A stretch of 64,000 nucleotides of DNA from Limnohabitans lacus. GTDB taxonomy: Bacteria; Pseudomonadota; Gammaproteobacteria; Burkholderiales; Burkholderiaceae_C. Below the pieces are notes generated by a model. That model saw nothing but the letters and a program-made list of their open reading frames with translations, did not search any database and was not told the DNA's origin. Shown here piece after piece: positions 46,632 through 54,896 of the stretch; the stretch's first letter is position 1; the number at the start of each line of letters is the position of its first letter. The translations under genes and the position numbers were made by a program. The stretch lies in contig NZ_JASGBH010000007.1 in assembly GCF_030053395.1 (NCBI RefSeq), forward strand, positions 62,001-126,000, read 5' to 3'.

Positions 46632-47666
46632 ATGAACAAACGTTTCTTACTCAAGGCCACCGCCGCGTTGGCTGCCGTTGCCGCTTTCGGCACTGCACAA
46701 GCCCAAACCACCCCCATCAAATTCCAACTCGACTGGCGCTTTGAAGGCCCATCGGCCTTCTTCTTGCAACCTGTGGCCAAGGGTTACTTCAAGGATGCCA
46801 AGCTGGACGTGACCGTGGACTCCGGTAACGGTTCGGGTGGCGCGGTCACCCGTGTGGCTTCGGGCACTTACGACTTGGGCTTTGCCGACCTGGCCGCCCT
46901 GATGGAGTTCCACGCCAACAACCCCGATGCGCCCAACAAGCCTGTGGCCATCATGATGGTCTACAACAACACGCCCGCATCGGTCATGGCTTTGAAGAAG
47001 TCCGGCATCAAGACCCCCGCCGACCTGGCTGGCAAAAAGCTGGGCGCGCCTGTGTTTGACGCGGGTCGCCGCGCCTTCCCCATCTTCCAGAAAGCCAACG
47101 GCATTGGCAACGTGGCCTGGACCGCCATGGACCCACCGCTGCGTGAAACCATGCTGGTGCGTGGTGACGTGGACGCCATCACCGGCTTCACCTTCACCTC
47201 CCTGCTCAACATCGAAGCGCGTGGCGTGAAAGCCGAAGACGTGGTCGTGATGCAGTACCCCGATTTCGGCGTGAAGCTGTATGGCAATGCCATCATCGCT
47301 TCGCCCAAGATCCTGAAGGAAAACCCAGCGGCCGTGAAAGCCTTCCTGTCCGCGTTCAGCAAAGGCGCCAAAGACGTGATGGCCGATCCTGCCAAGGCGA
47401 TTGAAACCGTCAAGGCCCGCGACGGCATCATCAACGTGGAACTGGAAACCCGCCGCCTGAAGCTGGCCATCGACACCGTGATCAACAGCCCCTCGGCTCG
47501 CGAAGAAGGCTTTGGCCAAGTCAGCGGCCCACGCTTGACACTGATGGCATCCCAAGTGTCCGACGCGTTCAACACCAAAACACGCGTCAAAGCCGAAGAC
47601 ATCTGGAACGGCTCTTTCTTGCCCACTGCCAAAGAGCTGGACATCCTGCCCAAGGGCAAGAAGTGA
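46632..47666 (+). CDS. ABC transporter periplasmic substrate-binding protein, NitT/SsuA (NMT1-like) family
   Basis: 344 residues from ATG 46632 with AGGAG six bases upstream. The signal peptide MNKRFLLKATAALAAVAAFG ends at AQA. The mature start TPIKFQLDWRFEGPSAFFL resembles the 'DW.p...h.g' opening of NMT1/THI5-type receptors; GSGGAVTRVASGTYDLGFAD and KSGIKTPADLAGKKLGAP are typical of the group. It serves the ATPase and permease encoded next. Substrate unknown: members import nitrate, sulfonates, pyrimidine precursors or other N-compounds. The sigma-54 site upstream suggests a nitrogen source. Confidence 0.88.
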   Translation: MNKRFLLKATAALAAVAAFGTAQAQTTPIKFQLDWRFEGPSAFFLQPVAKGYFKDAKLDVTVDSGNGSGGAVTRVASGTYDLGFADLAALMEFHANNPDAPNKPVAIMMVYNNTPASVMALKKSGIKTPADLAGKKLGAPVFDAGRRAFPIFQKANGIGNVAWTAMDPPLRETMLVRGDVDAITGFTFTSLLNIEARGVKAEDVVVMQYPDFGVKLYGNAIIASPKILKENPAAVKAFLSAFSKGAKDVMADPAKAIETVKARDGIINVELETRRLKLAIDTVINSPSAREEGFGQVSGPRLTLMASQVSDAFNTKTRVKAEDIWNGSFLPTAKELDILPKGKK

Positions 47667-47729
47667 TCTGCATCCGGTCTGATCACGGATCGGGCCGGCG
47701 CGGCTGAACACCAGCCACCGCCCACCCAC

Positions 47730-47757
47730 AACCGCAGCCCCGAGCTGCGGTTTGTTT
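47730..47757 (+). terminator. Intrinsic terminator between the substrate-binding protein and ATPase genes
   Basis: Stem AACCGCAG (47730-47737), loop of 7, stem CTGCGGTT (47745-47752), followed by TGTTT. A weak T-run suggests partial termination, leaving more binding protein than membrane components. Confidence 0.65.
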
Positions 47758-47767
47758 GGGCCTCATT

Positions 47768-47775
47768 TGTATACA
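47768..47775. promoter_or_regulatory. TGTATACA operator upstream of the NitT ATPase gene (site 4)
   Basis: Perfect palindrome in CATTTGTATACACGTTCG, 11 bp after the terminator and 31 bp before the ATPase ATG. It suggests a second promoter, controlled by the purine-cluster regulator, for ATPase, permease and ureD. Confidence 0.62.
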
Positions 47776-47805
47776 CGTTCGAACACCATTTCCCGAGTTC
47801 ACACC

Positions 47806-48624
47806 ATGTCCCAAGACGCATTCGTTGATTTCCAGAATGTCTGGCTGGCCTACAACGACGAGTTGCTGGCGCAAAACCACTTCGCGGTGGAAGACATCAA
47901 CCTGCAGGTCAAGCAAGGCGAATTCATCGCCATCGTCGGCCCCTCGGGTTGCGGCAAATCGACCTTCATGAAGCTGACCACCGGCCTGAAAATGCCCAGC
48001 AAAGGCCGCATCCTGGTGGATGGCCAACCCGTCACCGGCCCGCTCAAGATCAGCGGCATGGCCTTTCAGGCCTCGTCATTGCTGCCCTGGCGCACCACGC
48101 TGGACAACGTGCTGCTGCCCCTGGAGATCGTTGAGCCCTACCGCTCCAACTTCAAGCAAAAGAAGGCCGAGTACGTCGAACGCGCCCGCAAATTGCTCAA
48201 CACCGTGGGCTTGGCCGGTTACGAAGACAAGTTTCCGTGGCAACTGTCAGGCGGCATGCAACAACGCGCCAGCATCTGCCGCGCTTTGATTCATGAACCC
48301 AAAATGCTGCTGCTCGACGAGCCCTTTGGTGCGCTCGACGCCTTCACCCGTGAAGAACTCTGGTGCATCTTGCGCGACCTGTGGACCGAACAAAAGTTCA
48401 ACGTGATTTTGGTCACGCACGACCTGCGCGAATCGGTCTTTTTGGCCGACACGGTCTATGTGATGAGCAAGAGCCCAGGCCGCTTTGTCGTGAAAAAAGA
48501 GATCGACCTGCCGCGCCCACGCGACCTGGAGATCACCTACACCCCAGAATTCACCAACATCGTTCACGAGCTGCGCGGCCACATCGGTGCCATGCGCAAG
48601 ACCGGCGCCACGATCAACCAATAA
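47806..48624 (+). CDS. ABC transporter ATP-binding protein, NitT/TauB family
   Basis: 272 residues from ATG 47806 (MSQDAFVDFQNVWLAYND). Walker A is GPSGCGKSTF, the signature is LSGGMQQRASICRAL, Walker B is MLLLDEPFGALD, and the H-loop is LVTHDLRES. It belongs to the SsuB/TauB/NrtD group. It powers the importer whose receptor gene lies upstream and whose permease gene follows after 15 bp. Confidence 0.95.
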   Translation: MSQDAFVDFQNVWLAYNDELLAQNHFAVEDINLQVKQGEFIAIVGPSGCGKSTFMKLTTGLKMPSKGRILVDGQPVTGPLKISGMAFQASSLLPWRTTLDNVLLPLEIVEPYRSNFKQKKAEYVERARKLLNTVGLAGYEDKFPWQLSGGMQQRASICRALIHEPKMLLLDEPFGALDAFTREELWCILRDLWTEQKFNVILVTHDLRESVFLADTVYVMSKSPGRFVVKKEIDLPRPRDLEITYTPEFTNIVHELRGHIGAMRKTGATINQ

Positions 48625-48639
48625 ACGGGAGCCACGCAC

Positions 48640-49407
48640 ATGAAACAAAAAACACTGGAACGCTGGTCCCCCTGGGTTTTGCTGGTCCTCAGCATCCTGA
48701 TTTGGGAAGGACTGTGCCGCGCCTTCAACGTGTCGGAATTCGTCTTCCCCAGCCCCTCGCGCATCGCACAGCAAACCATCGAGTTCCGCGACGTGATCGC
48801 AGGCCACGCCTGGCGCACCTTCTGGGTGACCATGGTGGGCTTTGGCATCGCCATCGTGGTGGGTGTGCTCTTGGGCTTCATCATTGGCAGCTCGCGCCTG
48901 GCTTATGCCGCCGTGTACCCGCTCATGACCGCCTTCAACGCCCTGCCCAAAGCGGCCTTCGTGCCGATCTTGGTGGTGTGGTTTGGCATCGGCATCGGCC
49001 CCGCCATCTTGACGGCATTCCTCATCAGCTTCTTCCCGATCATGGTGAACATCGCCACGGGTTTGGCCACGCTCGAGCCTGAGCTCGAAGACGTGCTCCG
49101 CGTGTTGGGCGCCAAGCGCTGGGACGTGCTGGTCAAAGTCGGCCTGCCCCGCTCCATGCCTTACTTTTATGGCTCGCTCAAAGTCGCCATCACACTGGCT
49201 TTTGTGGGCACCACCGTGTCTGAGATGACCGCCTCGAACGAAGGCATTGGCTACCTGCTGATCTCGGCGGGCTCGGCCATGCAGATGGGCTTGGCCTTCT
49301 CAGGCTTGGTGGTCGTGGGTGCCATGGCCATGGTGATGTACGAACTGTTCAGCTATATCGAAAAGCACACCACCGCTTGGGCCCACCGCGGCTCGCAAGG
49401 CGAGTGA
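48640..49407 (+). CDS. ABC transporter permease, NitT/TauC family
   Basis: 255 residues, six hydrophobic segments. The coupling EAA-type loop is LATLEPELEDVLRVLGAKRWDVLVKVGLP (residues ~143-171: Glu-Leu-Glu-Asp, Gly-Ala). ALPKAAFVPILVVWFGIGIG is typical of TauC/SsuC permeases. It completes the importer with the previous two genes. It is followed by ureD after only 19 bp, which puts a urease assembly gene in this transport operon. Confidence 0.94.
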   Translation: MKQKTLERWSPWVLLVLSILIWEGLCRAFNVSEFVFPSPSRIAQQTIEFRDVIAGHAWRTFWVTMVGFGIAIVVGVLLGFIIGSSRLAYAAVYPLMTAFNALPKAAFVPILVVWFGIGIGPAILTAFLISFFPIMVNIATGLATLEPELEDVLRVLGAKRWDVLVKVGLPRSMPYFYGSLKVAITLAFVGTTVSEMTASNEGIGYLLISAGSAMQMGLAFSGLVVVGAMAMVMYELFSYIEKHTTAWAHRGSQGE

Positions 49408-49426
49408 TTTTGGAGCGCCTGACGGG

Positions 49427-50257
49427 ATGACCTGGCACGCCAGCCTGAGCCTGGACTACACGCAGGAATCCGATCGCAGCGTGGCCCGCTACACGCACAA
49501 GGGCCCGCTGCGGATCTTGCAAAGCCTCTACCCCGAAGGCGATGCGGTCTGCCACAACGTGCTGGTGCACCCGCCCAGCGGCCTGGTGGGTGGTGACACA
49601 CTCGACATGACCGTCACCGTGGGCTCTGGCGCGCATGGTCTGGTCACCACGCCCGGCGCCACCCGCTTTTACCGCTCTGATGCAGGCCTGGCCACGCAAC
49701 AAGTGCATGCGCGTGTCGAGGCCGATGCAAGGCTGGAATGGTTGCCGCTGGAAGCCATTGCATACAACGGTTGCGACGGCCTCAACCGCGCGGTGTTCGA
49801 CTTGGCAGCCGGGGCTGAAATGATGACCTGGGACATCACGGCGCTGGGCCTGCCCGCCGCCGATTTGCCCTTTGTCCAAGGCAGCTTTCGCCAGCACATG
49901 GAAATTCCAGGTGTATGGCTGGAGCGCGGCACGATCAGCGCCAGCGACAACCGATTGATGAACAGCCCTTTGGGACTAGCAGGCCAGCGCTGCATGGCCA
50001 CGCTGGTGTTTGCAGCGGGCAGCGCCATCGCCGCAGAGCGCTCAGACCGCGCCTTGGCGGTTGCACGTGACTTGCTCGAAGCGTCAGAATTGCGCCTCAT
50101 GGCAGGCGCCACCGCGCCGCACCCACAGGTCATCGTGCTGCGCGTACTGTCGCCTGTGACCGAGCCCGCCATGCAGCTGCTGCGGCAAGTGTGGGCCGCG
50201 TGGCGGCATGAGATGTGGGGCATGAGCGGTACTGTGCCCAGGCTTTGGAATCTGTGA
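49427..50257 (+). CDS. ureD: Urease accessory protein UreD
   Basis: 276 residues. Family motifs are the N-terminal LSLDYTQESDRSVARYTHKG, the segment VHPPSGLVGGDTLDMTV (residues ~45-61), TTPGATRFYRS and EWLPLEAIAYNGC. UreD forms a complex with UreF and UreG that loads nickel into apo-urease and is essential in most bacteria. The gene is separated by about 6 kb from ureABC-EFG, with the whole urt operon between them on the other strand, and is downstream of a NitT importer. A REP-like repeat follows its stop. Confidence 0.95.
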   Translation: MTWHASLSLDYTQESDRSVARYTHKGPLRILQSLYPEGDAVCHNVLVHPPSGLVGGDTLDMTVTVGSGAHGLVTTPGATRFYRSDAGLATQQVHARVEADARLEWLPLEAIAYNGCDGLNRAVFDLAAGAEMMTWDITALGLPAADLPFVQGSFRQHMEIPGVWLERGTISASDNRLMNSPLGLAGQRCMATLVFAAGSAIAAERSDRALAVARDLLEASELRLMAGATAPHPQVIVLRVLSPVTEPAMQLLRQVWAAWRHEMWGMSGTVPRLWNL

Positions 50258-50271
50258 TGTCACGCAGAGCA

Positions 50272-50332
50272 TGTCGGAGCTCAAGCCACCGACCTACCCA
50301 AGATGTGCAGGTCGGCGGCTTGAGCTCCGACA
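50272..50332. repeat. REP-like palindromic repeat, family A, best copy
   Basis: Left arm TGTCGGAGCTCAAGCC-A-CCGACCT and right arm AGGTCGG-C-GGCTTGAGCTCCGACA are perfect 23-bp complements apart from one unpaired base each side, with a 13-nt centre. It lies between the convergent ureD and urtE genes, where it could also stop transcription from both sides. Confidence 0.85.
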
Positions 50333-50375
50333 AGTGAATGTGCAGTGTTGATGGTTGCGATGTGCAATCGCCCCC

Positions 50376-51080
50376 TCAAATCGCCACCAACTGCTGAATG
50401 CTCTTCGCCTTCATCTCACTGCCCGGCCCGCGGGCGATCACTTCGCCGCGCTCCATCACCAGGTACTGGTCGGCCAGTTCTTCGGCAAAGTCGTAGTACT
50501 GCTCGCACAGCAAAACACCCATGCGCTGGCCTTGCAGGCCCACGTCGGCCAGTTGGCGGATCACGCGGCCGATGTCTTTGATGATGCTGGGCTGGATGCC
50601 TTCGGTGGGTTCGTCCAAGATCAGCAAACGCGGTTTGGCGGCCAAGGCGCGGGCGATGGCCAACTGCTGTTGTTGACCGCCTGACAAGTCACCGCCTCGG
50701 CGGTGCAGCATCTGCTTGAGCACTGGGAACAACTCAAACAACTCGGGCGGTATGGGCGTGCCGCCCGGCTGGGTGGCCAAGCCCATCAACAGGTTGTCTT
50801 CCACCGTGAGGCGGGCAAAGATTTCGCGGCCTTGGGGCACGTAGCCAATGCCTGCGGCGGCGCGTTCATAGGGTTTGGCACTGGTGATGTCTTGGCCGGC
50901 CAGCGATACGCTGCCGCTTTTGATCGGCACCAGGCCCATCAGGCTTTTGAGCAGCGTGGTCTTGCCCACCCCGTTGCGGCCCAACAGCACGGTGACTTGA
51001 CCTTGTGCTGCGCTCAGGCTCACATCGCGCAGGATGTGGGAGCCGCCGTAGTACTGTTGAATGTTTTTGACTTCAAGCAT
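50376..51080 (-). CDS. urtE: Urea ABC transporter ATP-binding protein UrtE
   Basis: 234 residues from ATG 51080 (MLEVKNIQQYYGG); a TTG two codons earlier is less likely. Walker A LLGRNGVGKTTLLKS, signature LSGGQQQQLAIARAL, Walker B LLILDEPTEGIQPSI. It belongs to the LivF group, and the run GGSHILRDVS after the N-terminus is UrtE-like. It is the last gene of urtABCDE; the gap to urtD is 2 bp. Confidence 0.95.
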   Translation of the reverse strand: MLEVKNIQQYYGGSHILRDVSLSAAQGQVTVLLGRNGVGKTTLLKSLMGLVPIKSGSVSLAGQDITSAKPYERAAAGIGYVPQGREIFARLTVEDNLLMGLATQPGGTPIPPELFELFPVLKQMLHRRGGDLSGGQQQQLAIARALAAKPRLLILDEPTEGIQPSIIKDIGRVIRQLADVGLQGQRMGVLLCEQYYDFAEELADQYLVMERGEVIARGPGSEMKAKSIQQLVAI

Positions 51081-51082
51081 GG

Positions 51083-51958
51083 TCAACGTCCCAAATAAAC
51101 TTCAATCACCCGCTCGTCGGCCTGCACCTGGTCGAGCGTGCCTTGGGCCAGCACCGAGCCGTCGCACAGCACGGTGACGATGTCCGAGATGGTGCGGATG
51201 AAGCTCATGTCGTGCTCCACCACCATCAGCGAGTGTTTGCCCTTGAGCGTCAAAAACAGCTCGGCGGTGCGTTCGGTTTCATGGTCGGTCATGCCGGCCA
51301 CGGGTTCGTCCAGCAGCAAGAGCTTGGGGTCTTGCATCAGCAGCATACCGATCTCCAGCCACTGTTTTTGGCCGTGGCTGAGCACACCGGCCAAGGTGCT
51401 GACGCTGCCTGCCAAATGGATGGTGTGCAGCACTTCGGCCAGGCGGTCTGACTGCGCTGAATCGAGCTTGAAGAACATCGAGGCCTTCACGCCTTTGTTC
51501 GTCTTCAAAGCCAGCTCCAGGTTTTCAAACACTGTGAGGTGTTCAAACACCGTGGGCTTTTGGAACTTGCGGCCAATGCCCAGCTGAGCGATCTCGGGCT
51601 CGTTGTGGCGCAGCAAATCGATGGTGCTGCCAAAGAACACGCTGCCTTCGTCCGGTCGGGTCTTGCCGGTGATGATGTCCATCATCGTGGTCTTGCCCGC
51701 GCCGTTGGGGCCGATGATGCAGCGCAGCTCACCGGGCGCGATGTCGAGCGACAGCTTGTTGATGGCCTTGAAGCCGTCAAAGCTCACGCTCACGTCTTCG
51801 AGGTACAAGATGCGGCCGTGGGTCACGTCCACTTGTGCTGCGTCTTGCACCACACGGCCATAGCCTGCGCTGCGGCCACCGGACTCGGTGGCTTGGCTCA
51901 CCAGCTTGGCGTGCTCGGCCACACGCTGGGCGCCTTTTTGCAAGAGATCGGGCGTCAT
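51083..51958 (-). CDS. urtD: Urea ABC transporter ATP-binding protein UrtD
   Basis: 291 residues from ATG 51958 (MTPDLLQKGAQRVAEH), coupled to the urtC stop by ATGA. A ~45-residue N-terminal extension precedes the LivG-type ATPase domain, as usual for UrtD. Walker A IIGPNGAGKTTMMDI, signature LSHGQKQWLEIGMLL (the UrtD variant) and Walker B LLLLDEPVAGMTD. It works with UrtE on the UrtBC membrane pair. Confidence 0.95.
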   Translation of the reverse strand: MTPDLLQKGAQRVAEHAKLVSQATESGGRSAGYGRVVQDAAQVDVTHGRILYLEDVSVSFDGFKAINKLSLDIAPGELRCIIGPNGAGKTTMMDIITGKTRPDEGSVFFGSTIDLLRHNEPEIAQLGIGRKFQKPTVFEHLTVFENLELALKTNKGVKASMFFKLDSAQSDRLAEVLHTIHLAGSVSTLAGVLSHGQKQWLEIGMLLMQDPKLLLLDEPVAGMTDHETERTAELFLTLKGKHSLMVVEHDMSFIRTISDIVTVLCDGSVLAQGTLDQVQADERVIEVYLGR

Positions 51959-53079
51959 GCAGCACCGCCTTTTTTCGTCAAAGTCTTGGACTTGATCTTG
52001 GCGACCAAGCCCACCACGCCCTGCGGCAAATACAAGGTCACCGCGATGAACAGCGCACCCAAAAAGTAGAGCCAAAATTCTGGCGCTGTGACGGTGAGCC
52101 AGCTCTTGGCACCGTTGACCAAGAAGGCCCCCACAATCGGTCCGATCAAGGTGCCACGACCGCCCACAGCGGCCCACACGGCGATCTCAATCGAGTTGGC
52201 AGCGCTCATCTCGCCGGGGTTGATGATGCCCACTTGCGGCACATACAAAGCACCCGCAATGCCGCACATCACGGCCGAGATGACCCAGATGCTCAGCTTG
52301 TAGGGCAGTGGCGAATAGCCCGAGAACATCACACGCGTTTCGGCATCACGGATGGCCATCAGCACGCGGCCATATTTGCTGCCCACCAACCAACGCGAGA
52401 ACAAGTAAAAACCCAGCAGCGTCAAGCCGGTGATGACGAACAGGACCATGCGCATGCCAGGGGTGGCAATCGGCAGGTCCAATATCCGCTTGAAGTCGGT
52501 GAAGCCATTGTTGCCGCCAAAGCCGGTCTCGTTGCGGAAGAACAAGAGCATGGCCGCATAGGTCATGGCCTGGGTGATGATGGAGAAATACACCCCTTTG
52601 ATGCGCGAGCGGAAAGCGAAGTAGCCGAACACGAAGGCGATCAGGCCCGGCGCCAGCACCACCAAGAGCAAGGTAGCGATGAAGCTGTCCGACAGCAGCC
52701 AGTGCCAAGGCAGCTCTTTCCAGTCCAGAAAGACCATGAAGTCGGGCAAGTTGCTTTTGTAGTTGCCGTCTTGGCCGATCTGGCGCATGAGGTACATGCC
52801 CATCACATAGCCGCCTAAAGCGAAGAACAAGCCGTGGCCCAGCGACAAGATACCGGTGTAACCCCAGATCAGGTCCATGGCCAGGGCGCAGATGGCGTAG
52901 CACATGATCTTGCCGATCAAGGCGATGGCGTAATCGCTCAAATGGAAAGCGCTGCCTGCAGGCACCAGCAGGTTGAACACCGGGGCCAAGACACCGACCA
53001 CGATCAGCGCCAGCAAGAACACCGACCAGGCCTTGCGGGTGAGCAAAGGGGCGGCTTGGGGTAATGAGAATTTCGTCAT
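51955..53079 (-). CDS. urtC: Urea ABC transporter permease UrtC
   Basis: 374 residues from ATG 53079 (MTKFSLPQ), preferred because AAGGGG then lies seven bases upstream; an ATG two codons earlier would put it too close. About ten hydrophobic segments. LivM-type signature YTGILSLGHGLFFALGGYVMG (residues ~72-92, Gly-His-Gly), and GRVLMAIRDAETRVMFSGYS and AVGGRGTLIGPIVGA are conserved. It forms the channel with UrtB, whose stop is 14 bp upstream. Confidence 0.95.
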   Translation of the reverse strand: MTKFSLPQAAPLLTRKAWSVFLLALIVVGVLAPVFNLLVPAGSAFHLSDYAIALIGKIMCYAICALAMDLIWGYTGILSLGHGLFFALGGYVMGMYLMRQIGQDGNYKSNLPDFMVFLDWKELPWHWLLSDSFIATLLLVVLAPGLIAFVFGYFAFRSRIKGVYFSIITQAMTYAAMLLFFRNETGFGGNNGFTDFKRILDLPIATPGMRMVLFVITGLTLLGFYLFSRWLVGSKYGRVLMAIRDAETRVMFSGYSPLPYKLSIWVISAVMCGIAGALYVPQVGIINPGEMSAANSIEIAVWAAVGGRGTLIGPIVGAFLVNGAKSWLTVTAPEFWLYFLGALFIAVTLYLPQGVVGLVAKIKSKTLTKKGGAA

Positions 53080-53093
53080 GTTCATGCCCCTTT

Positions 53094-54686
53094 TCACGCT
53101 TCGGCGCTGCGACCCTTCATCGCGAAGATGCCTTGGGGGCGCTTCTGGATGAAGATGATGATGAACACCAGCACGCAGATCTTGGCCAGTACAGCGCCGG
53201 TCCAACCTTCGAGCAACTTGTTGACCAAGCCCAAGCCCAGCGCGGCATAGACCGTGCCCGCCAACTGGCCCACGCCGCCGAGCACCACCACCATGAACGA
53301 GTCCACGATGTAGCTCTGGCCCAAGTCAGGGCCAACGTTACCCACTTGGCTGAGGGCGCAGCCGGCCAAGCCCGCAATGCCCGAGCCCAGCGCAAACGCA
53401 TAGGTGTCGATGCGGGCAGTGTTGACGCCCATGCACGAAGCCATGGGGCGGTTTTGCGTGACGCCACGCACAAAAAGGCCCAGACGGGTCTTACCGATCA
53501 GCAAGGCCATGCCCACCAAAACGGCGGCCGCAAAGGCCACGATGATCAAACGGTTCCAAGGCAGCTGCAAATTGGGAAGCAAGGCCAGCGAGCCGCTCAT
53601 CCACGAGGGGTTTTCCACACCCACGTTTTGCGCACCAAAGAGGCTGCGCACGCCTTGCATCAGCACCAAGCTGATGCCCCAGGTGGCCAGAAGTGTTTCC
53701 AGCGGGCGGCCGTACAAATGTTTGAGCACGGTGCGCTCCATCACGGCGCCCACCAGGGCCGACGAAAGAAACGCCAAGGGCACAGCCGCCAGCAAATACC
53801 AATCAAACGCGCCCGGCAGGTATTGGCGAAACAACACTTGCACCACATAGGTGGCGTAGGCACCAATCATCATCAGTTCGCCGTGGGCCATGTTGATCAC
53901 GCCCATCAGGCCATAGGTGATGGCCAAGCCCAGCGCCACCAGCAGCAAGATGGAGCCCAAACTGGCACCGGTGAACAAAGTGCCCAGACGCTCGCCCCAA
54001 CGCAGGCTTTGTTGCACCGTGGCCAATGCGGTCTGAATTTGTTTTTTGACCGCAGGGTCTTCTTCCTCAGCCATGCGCTGGTTGAGCAAGAGCAAGGTCT
54101 CGGGTTGTTGGCTGGCGGCCAGCTCTTGGGCGGCCAGCAAACGGTCATGGGCCACGCTGCTGCCCAGCAGCGCTGCGGCACGGGCCTGGCGCACCAAGCT
54201 CTTGACGGTCTCGTCCTGCTCGGCGTCGAGGGCCTTGTTCAGGAGCGGCGCACGGCTGGCGTCGGGCTCTTTGAGCAGCGACAAGGCGGCCAAGCGGCGC
54301 ACCTTCACATCGGGGCTGAACAACTTGAGCGCTGCCAAGGCGGTGTCGAGTTCGCCGCGCAGGCGGTTGTTCAGCATCACATCTTCGGCATCGTCGGGCA
54401 CAGGCACCGATTGGCCCGTGACCGGGTCTGTGCCTTGGCCATCGCGGACCATGATCACCTGGTCCTTGCTGATCTTGACGACATCGTCCGACAGCGCCTG
54501 CAGGTAAACCGCCGTTTTTTCATCGCCCTGCGCCACCACTTGGGCCAAGGCTTGCACACGCGCATCGCTGTCTCCGACCGCGATGCCTCGGGCCTCCTGA
54601 ATCGTCAAGGCCTGCGCGGCCGTCAGGCCCCACACCGCACTGGCGATCAACGCGCCTTTCACAATCCATCTTTTCATCTTACTCAT
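53094..54686 (-). CDS. urtB: Urea ABC transporter permease UrtB with N-terminal periplasmic domain
   Basis: 530 residues from 54686 (MSKMKRWIVKGALIASAVWG); an ATG three codons later is also possible. The first ~230 residues follow a signal-like segment and consist of HEAT-like helical repeats (VRRLAALSLLKEPDASRAPL and similar), a normal extension of proteobacterial UrtB. The LivH-type membrane part (about 250-530) has GLAITYGLMGVINMAHGELMM and GVTQNRPMASCMGVNT. Upstream toward urtA lie two family A repeats. Confidence 0.94.
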   Translation of the reverse strand: MSKMKRWIVKGALIASAVWGLTAAQALTIQEARGIAVGDSDARVQALAQVVAQGDEKTAVYLQALSDDVVKISKDQVIMVRDGQGTDPVTGQSVPVPDDAEDVMLNNRLRGELDTALAALKLFSPDVKVRRLAALSLLKEPDASRAPLLNKALDAEQDETVKSLVRQARAAALLGSSVAHDRLLAAQELAASQQPETLLLLNQRMAEEEDPAVKKQIQTALATVQQSLRWGERLGTLFTGASLGSILLLVALGLAITYGLMGVINMAHGELMMIGAYATYVVQVLFRQYLPGAFDWYLLAAVPLAFLSSALVGAVMERTVLKHLYGRPLETLLATWGISLVLMQGVRSLFGAQNVGVENPSWMSGSLALLPNLQLPWNRLIIVAFAAAVLVGMALLIGKTRLGLFVRGVTQNRPMASCMGVNTARIDTYAFALGSGIAGLAGCALSQVGNVGPDLGQSYIVDSFMVVVLGGVGQLAGTVYAALGLGLVNKLLEGWTGAVLAKICVLVFIIIFIQKRPQGIFAMKGRSAEA

Positions 54687-54737
54687 CTCTTGGTCTGCCA
54701 AAGCTGGGCTCGCAGATTCAACGCTCACAAACGAACA

Positions 54738-54805
54738 TGTCGGGGCTAAAGCCACCGACCTACAAGTTACGCTGAGGAAAGTAGGTCGGAGCTTCAGCTC
54801 CGACA
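54738..54805. repeat. REP-like palindromic repeat, family A, tandem copy 1 (urtA-urtB gap)
   Basis: Left arm TGTCGGGGCTAAAGCC-A-CCGACCTAC, right arm GTAGGTCGGAGCTTCAGCTC followed by CGACA. The arms pair with a few mismatches and the right arm contains its own inner palindrome GGAGCTTCAGCTCC. Confidence 0.82.
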
Positions 54806-54813
54806 AGAACCTC

Positions 54814-54875
54814 TGCCGGGGCTCAAGCCACCGACCTACCTGAAGATCACGTAGGTCGGAGCTTCAGCTCCGACA
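54814..54875. repeat. REP-like palindromic repeat, family A, tandem copy 2 (urtA-urtB gap)
   Basis: Left arm TGCCGGGGCTCAAGCC-A-CCGACCTAC, right arm identical to that of the neighbouring copy (GTAGGTCGGAGCTTCAGCTC then CGACA). It ends 22 bp after the urtA stop in the direction of transcription. Confidence 0.82.
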
Positions 54876-54896
54876 AGCATTCACGCTTTCAAACGA

